From: Anseranas semipalmata
Taxonomy: Eukaryota; Chordata; Aves; Anseriformes; Anseranatidae
NCBI GenBank assembly: GCA_013399115.1
Contig: VXAA01002963.1
Coordinates: 357,288 to 421,287 of the forward strand
Direction of reading: 5' to 3'
Length of the DNA stretch: 64,000 nucleotides
Made by a program: the position numbers and the translations under genes. This document shows, one piece after another, positions 62,494 through 64,000 of the stretch (positions within the stretch are counted from its first letter, which is position 1; each line of letters opens with the position of its first letter). Under the pieces are notes generated by a model. The model ran no database searches, was not told the origin of the DNA, and saw only the letters and a program-made list of their open reading frames with translations.

Positions 62494-64000
62494 AAGTATT
62501 CAGGACCAGATTCACTTTTCACTGAGGTGTATATACCTACTGTCAGAGCTCGGATGCTATTCTGAGAACCAACACTGGAAACTGCAGCTGGTTCATCTGG
62601 CAGTGGTGCATCTCTGAAGCTACATGGACCAGTGAGAGCATGTAAAGGCAAATAACATCATTGCCTCATTAATTTAAAGTTGTCCTTTAAAGCCTGGGAA
62701 GCCAGCTTCTGCTGGTAATCATACTGAACTCCTGAGCCTAGTATATCATGGACACAGATCGAGTCCATGTTGGAAAGAGACCTAGATAGACAGACCTACA
62801 ATTTGTCTCCTGCTGCATTCCCATTCTCCCACAGGAAAGAAACCTAAACCTTACCAACAAAAGGTACCTTGTGGACATCTCCAGTCTAGGTGACTGAGAA
62901 ACAAGGGTTGTAAGATACACCATGAAATCTAGCTACTGTGTTGCATTTCTTTATTTCTGCAGTAGAAGTATCTCAGGTTATATACTTAACACAGCCTCTT
63001 GACCCTGGGTAGGCTATCACTACAAAATTTCCTCTTTTTGAGTGAAAGATCAATTTTCCTACATATGCATCATTCAAGTAGGATGATACAAAAACATATT
63101 ATACTATTGAAAGTGTACAAACCCTCAGTATTATCTCTTGTTTTGACATGTCTTGAAATCAGCCTTATTGGATATATCATTTGGTTTGTCCAGGTTTTAA
63201 ATTGAGATATTGAGATACCGTTCAAGGAACTTTGTCACATGAAGTTACATACTTAAAATGAAATTTTTGTATACCAATACTATTCTTGTATCTGGTTAAC
63301 TCCCAAATTGTTACCCAATAACACCCCCACACCCGCCTCACTCTCTGTTTACTGAACAAATAACCATCTTCTTTTGTGTTCTGGCTGACTAGTGTATTTG
63401 AATAGGAATGGAGAGGTGGTTTTAGGGTGGAAAGTGGAGAGCAAATTGCAGAAGAGGTAGGTTAAAGAGGTGAGTTTTGTTTATGGTTCTGAATGCAATG
63501 AGACCTGCAGCAATTAGTTTCTGCTTCAAGGGGTCTGTGTCTGACTCTGGTGTAATATCTGTGTCCTGCACTCATGCTTCCCGTGCCTTCCCCCACACAT
63601 CGATCATTTAATTGCTTCAGGAAGGCATTCTTATCCCAGGAGATCCCATATGTGAGTCTCAGAGCCACCAAGGCCTGTGAATGGGATCTGGATACCATCT
63701 GCTTTAACTGGACCCCATGGTCAGTGAAGAACCAGAATGGATTGCCAAGACACAATAAATACAGTGTCTCTCAGATGACTGTCTGCCATGTTCTGTGAGA
63801 GCTGAATTTTTGGAGTGAGGGAGGAAGCTTCATTATTGGGTACAATGAGCTGCAATGGTCAAGCTCGAAGGTCATTAATGCAATAACATATTTTGTTGGA
63901 GCTGAGGTTGTTTGGATAGAGTATGGCTTCCCAGCTAGGGAATTATTCCCTTTCGTACAATATGAATTGTGCTTATGTGCATGTATTTTTTTATGTCAAT
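62494..64000. other. Non-coding DNA
   Basis: Nothing recognisable to the right of the 28-bp duplication. Short frames only. Confidence 0.55.

Overview
This window looks like non-coding vertebrate DNA, most probably from a bird. The main evidence is several fragments of CR1 LINE retrotransposons. The best preserved, near 61.9-62.4 kb, ends in the (ATTCTGTG)n octamer tail typical of avian CR1, and its 3' sequence resembles the CR1-J/CR1-Y style of birds. Very old amniote repeats (MIR/CORE-SINE-like and small palindromic elements), AT-rich composition, many poly-A/poly-T runs, scarce CpG and a few isolated N bases all fit an intergenic or intronic stretch of an avian draft assembly. I cannot name the species.

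I found no protein-coding gene, tRNA, rRNA or recognisable microRNA. Every open reading frame I examined is short and of low complexity, overlaps a simple repeat, or lacks recognisable domains. The one exception is the C-terminal part of CR1 ORF2 at 61.9-62.3 kb. Bacterial features (operons, CRISPR, IS elements) are absent.

Layout. 1-5.3 kb: AT-rich DNA with one probable and one clear old CR1 fragment (about 3.1 and 4.7-4.9 kb), then a GC-rich block at 5.0-5.3 kb. 9.3-10.9 kb: a LINE patch with a minus-strand CR1 end next to an older plus-strand CR1-L-like reverse transcriptase fragment. 12.2 kb: a tandem 40-bp duplication. 14.9-18.6 kb: two diverged direct copies of an unidentified repeat, 3.35 kb apart, around a GC-rich block at 16.1-16.4 kb. 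21.9 kb: a (TTTTA)n array. 25.2 kb: a good MIR/CORE-SINE-like relic. 30.9 and 34.5 kb: weaker ancient repeats. 37.7 kb: a very pure (CCTTT)n array of about 190 bp followed by a CTCTC variant. 40-53 kb: unannotated DNA with a TA/TG microsatellite and a pair of hairpins. 53.8-54.4 kb: a CR1 3' end and a palindromic element flanked by TAA. 58.7 kb: a MIR-like relic. 61.9-62.4 kb: the youngest CR1.

There is no gene network to describe. The window's value lies in its layers of mobile-element history, the unidentified repeat pair at 15/18 kb, and some stretches that could be regulatory, which only cross-species alignment could show.
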